Below, one piece after another: positions 5,667-6,175 of a DNA stretch of 6,175 nt (its first letter is position 1; each line of letters starts with the position of its first letter). The stretch is from contig USLE01000085.1 in NCBI GenBank assembly GCA_900555465.1, positions 1 to 6,175 of the forward strand, in the 5' to 3' direction. The DNA is from an uncultured Butyricicoccus sp. Lineage in GTDB: Bacteria; Bacillota; Clostridia; Oscillospirales; Butyricicoccaceae. A program made the translations under genes and the position numbers. The notes under the pieces were generated by a model. The model was not told the DNA's origin. It searched no databases and saw nothing but the letters and a program-made list of their open reading frames with translations.

Positions 5667-6175
5667 TCAAAAAATGGCGCAGTCTTTCAGCCTGCGGTAA
5701 ATTTCGGTTCCGTTCTTTCTGCCGAAGTGCCGCAGGGAATCCAGATAGATGACCTTGGGCGAATGCTCTTTTCCGAAAACGATGGAAAGGATATCAGCGA
5801 GCATATGCTCGTATTCGGTCCCGGCGAATTGTTCGCGCAGTCTGCTGCGGATCCGCATTCTCTCCTGATGCGCCGCATAGAAGGATTCTATGTTCTCGGT
5901 CTGCACCTGCCGCTGGATCCGCTTTGTGCGGTGGTTTGCTTCGTCCGCCGCCAGAATGGCGCCCTCGATGGTCGTGGATTTCACCACACGTCCGACCGAT
6001 TTGCCGCGCATCCGAACAAATTCACAGACCGCTTTATAGCCCTTGTCCTTGCTGATGATCCCGATGCTCGCGTCCGGCGCGGCGCAGAGTATCTCACCCA
6101 CGCGGACAGCGATGTAGAAGTCAAGCGCATTTTTGCCGGTCGTTTTCAGCTTGTAGGTTTCCAGCTGGCAGTCTG
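5667..6175 (-). CDS. PIN-like domain protein, C-terminal 168 residues (5' end off window)
   Basis: The frame stays open from the window edge to TGA 5669-5667, so the gene is truncated by the window rather than starting at an internal codon. The visible part begins LETYKLKTTGKNALDFYIA and continues to PDASIGIISKDKGYKAV. This matches the later half of a PIN-like nuclease fold family in Clostridia (PIN7-like, related to PIN/NYN ribonucleases). Acidic residues sit at visible positions 18 (ALDF) and 43 (SKDKGY), as expected for a metal site. The last 100 or so residues are charged and probably helical, with RIQRQ, ERMRIRSRLRE and a final RRLKDCAIF; I do not recognise a domain there. RNA binding or cleavage is a family inference. 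No antitoxin partner is visible on the downstream side. It lies 43 nt upstream of galM on the same strand. Confidence 0.75.
   Translation of the reverse strand, partial: DCQLETYKLKTTGKNALDFYIAVRVGEILCAAPDASIGIISKDKGYKAVCEFVRMRGKSVGRVVKSTTIEGAILAADEANHRTKRIQRQVQTENIESFYAAHQERMRIRSRLREQFAGTEYEHMLADILSIVFGKEHSPKVIYLDSLRHFGRKNGTEIYRRLKDCAIF
5669..5696 (-). terminator. Possible weak terminator overlapping the end of the PIN-like gene
   Basis: On the minus strand CGCAG (5696-5692) and CTGCG (5682-5678) form a 5-bp GC-rich stem with a 9-nt loop, followed by CCA and six T (5674-5669). It lies inside the last codons and ends in the TGA stop. The stem is short, so termination may be partial. If active, it separates the PIN-like gene from galM. 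Confidence 0.4.

Overview
The window looks like a chromosomal carbohydrate-use locus from a fairly GC-rich gut-type Clostridia (Oscillospirales/Ruminococcaceae-like Firmicutes). This rests on strong AGGAG-type ribosome binding sites, GC-rich coding regions with AT-rich promoter DNA, and the resemblance of the proteins to Firmicutes families. Genus cannot be fixed from this sequence. No RNA gene, insertion sequence or CRISPR array is visible.

Layout. Bases 2-196 (+) hold the end of a gene that I read tentatively as class II galactose-1-phosphate uridylyltransferase (galT). Bases 197-342 are non-coding, with a 10-bp-stem hairpin (216-257) and a minus-strand intrinsic terminator (264-296). A 44-residue Met-rich small protein gene of unknown function lies on the minus strand (343-477), with a good ribosome binding site and a near-consensus sigma-70 promoter. 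It is divergent from the transporter gene. The shared 301-bp AT-rich interval (478-778) carries two operator-like palindromes, including a perfect 11-bp inverted repeat within a 38-bp dyad (627-664). Next comes a two-gene operon: a MelB-type cation/galactoside symporter (779-2236) and an intracellular GH36 alpha-galactosidase (2279-4507), closed by a strong terminator (4524-4556). Convergent to it on the minus strand are an aldose 1-epimerase (4574-5623) and the 3' part of a PIN-like domain protein gene (5667-6175, running off the edge).

How it works together. The symporter would import melibiose or a related alpha-galactoside. The cytoplasmic alpha-galactosidase, which has no signal peptide, would split it to galactose plus glucose (or sucrose, if raffinose). 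The mutarotase equilibrates the sugar anomers, and GalT, if correctly identified, feeds galactose into the Leloir pathway. No transcription factor gene is present in the window. The transporter lacks a convincing sigma-70 promoter, so activation from the 38-bp dyad is the most interesting regulatory hypothesis. The metabolic cassette itself is ordinary; the less explained parts are the small protein gene, the palindromes between the divergent genes, and the odd galM start and upstream junction.
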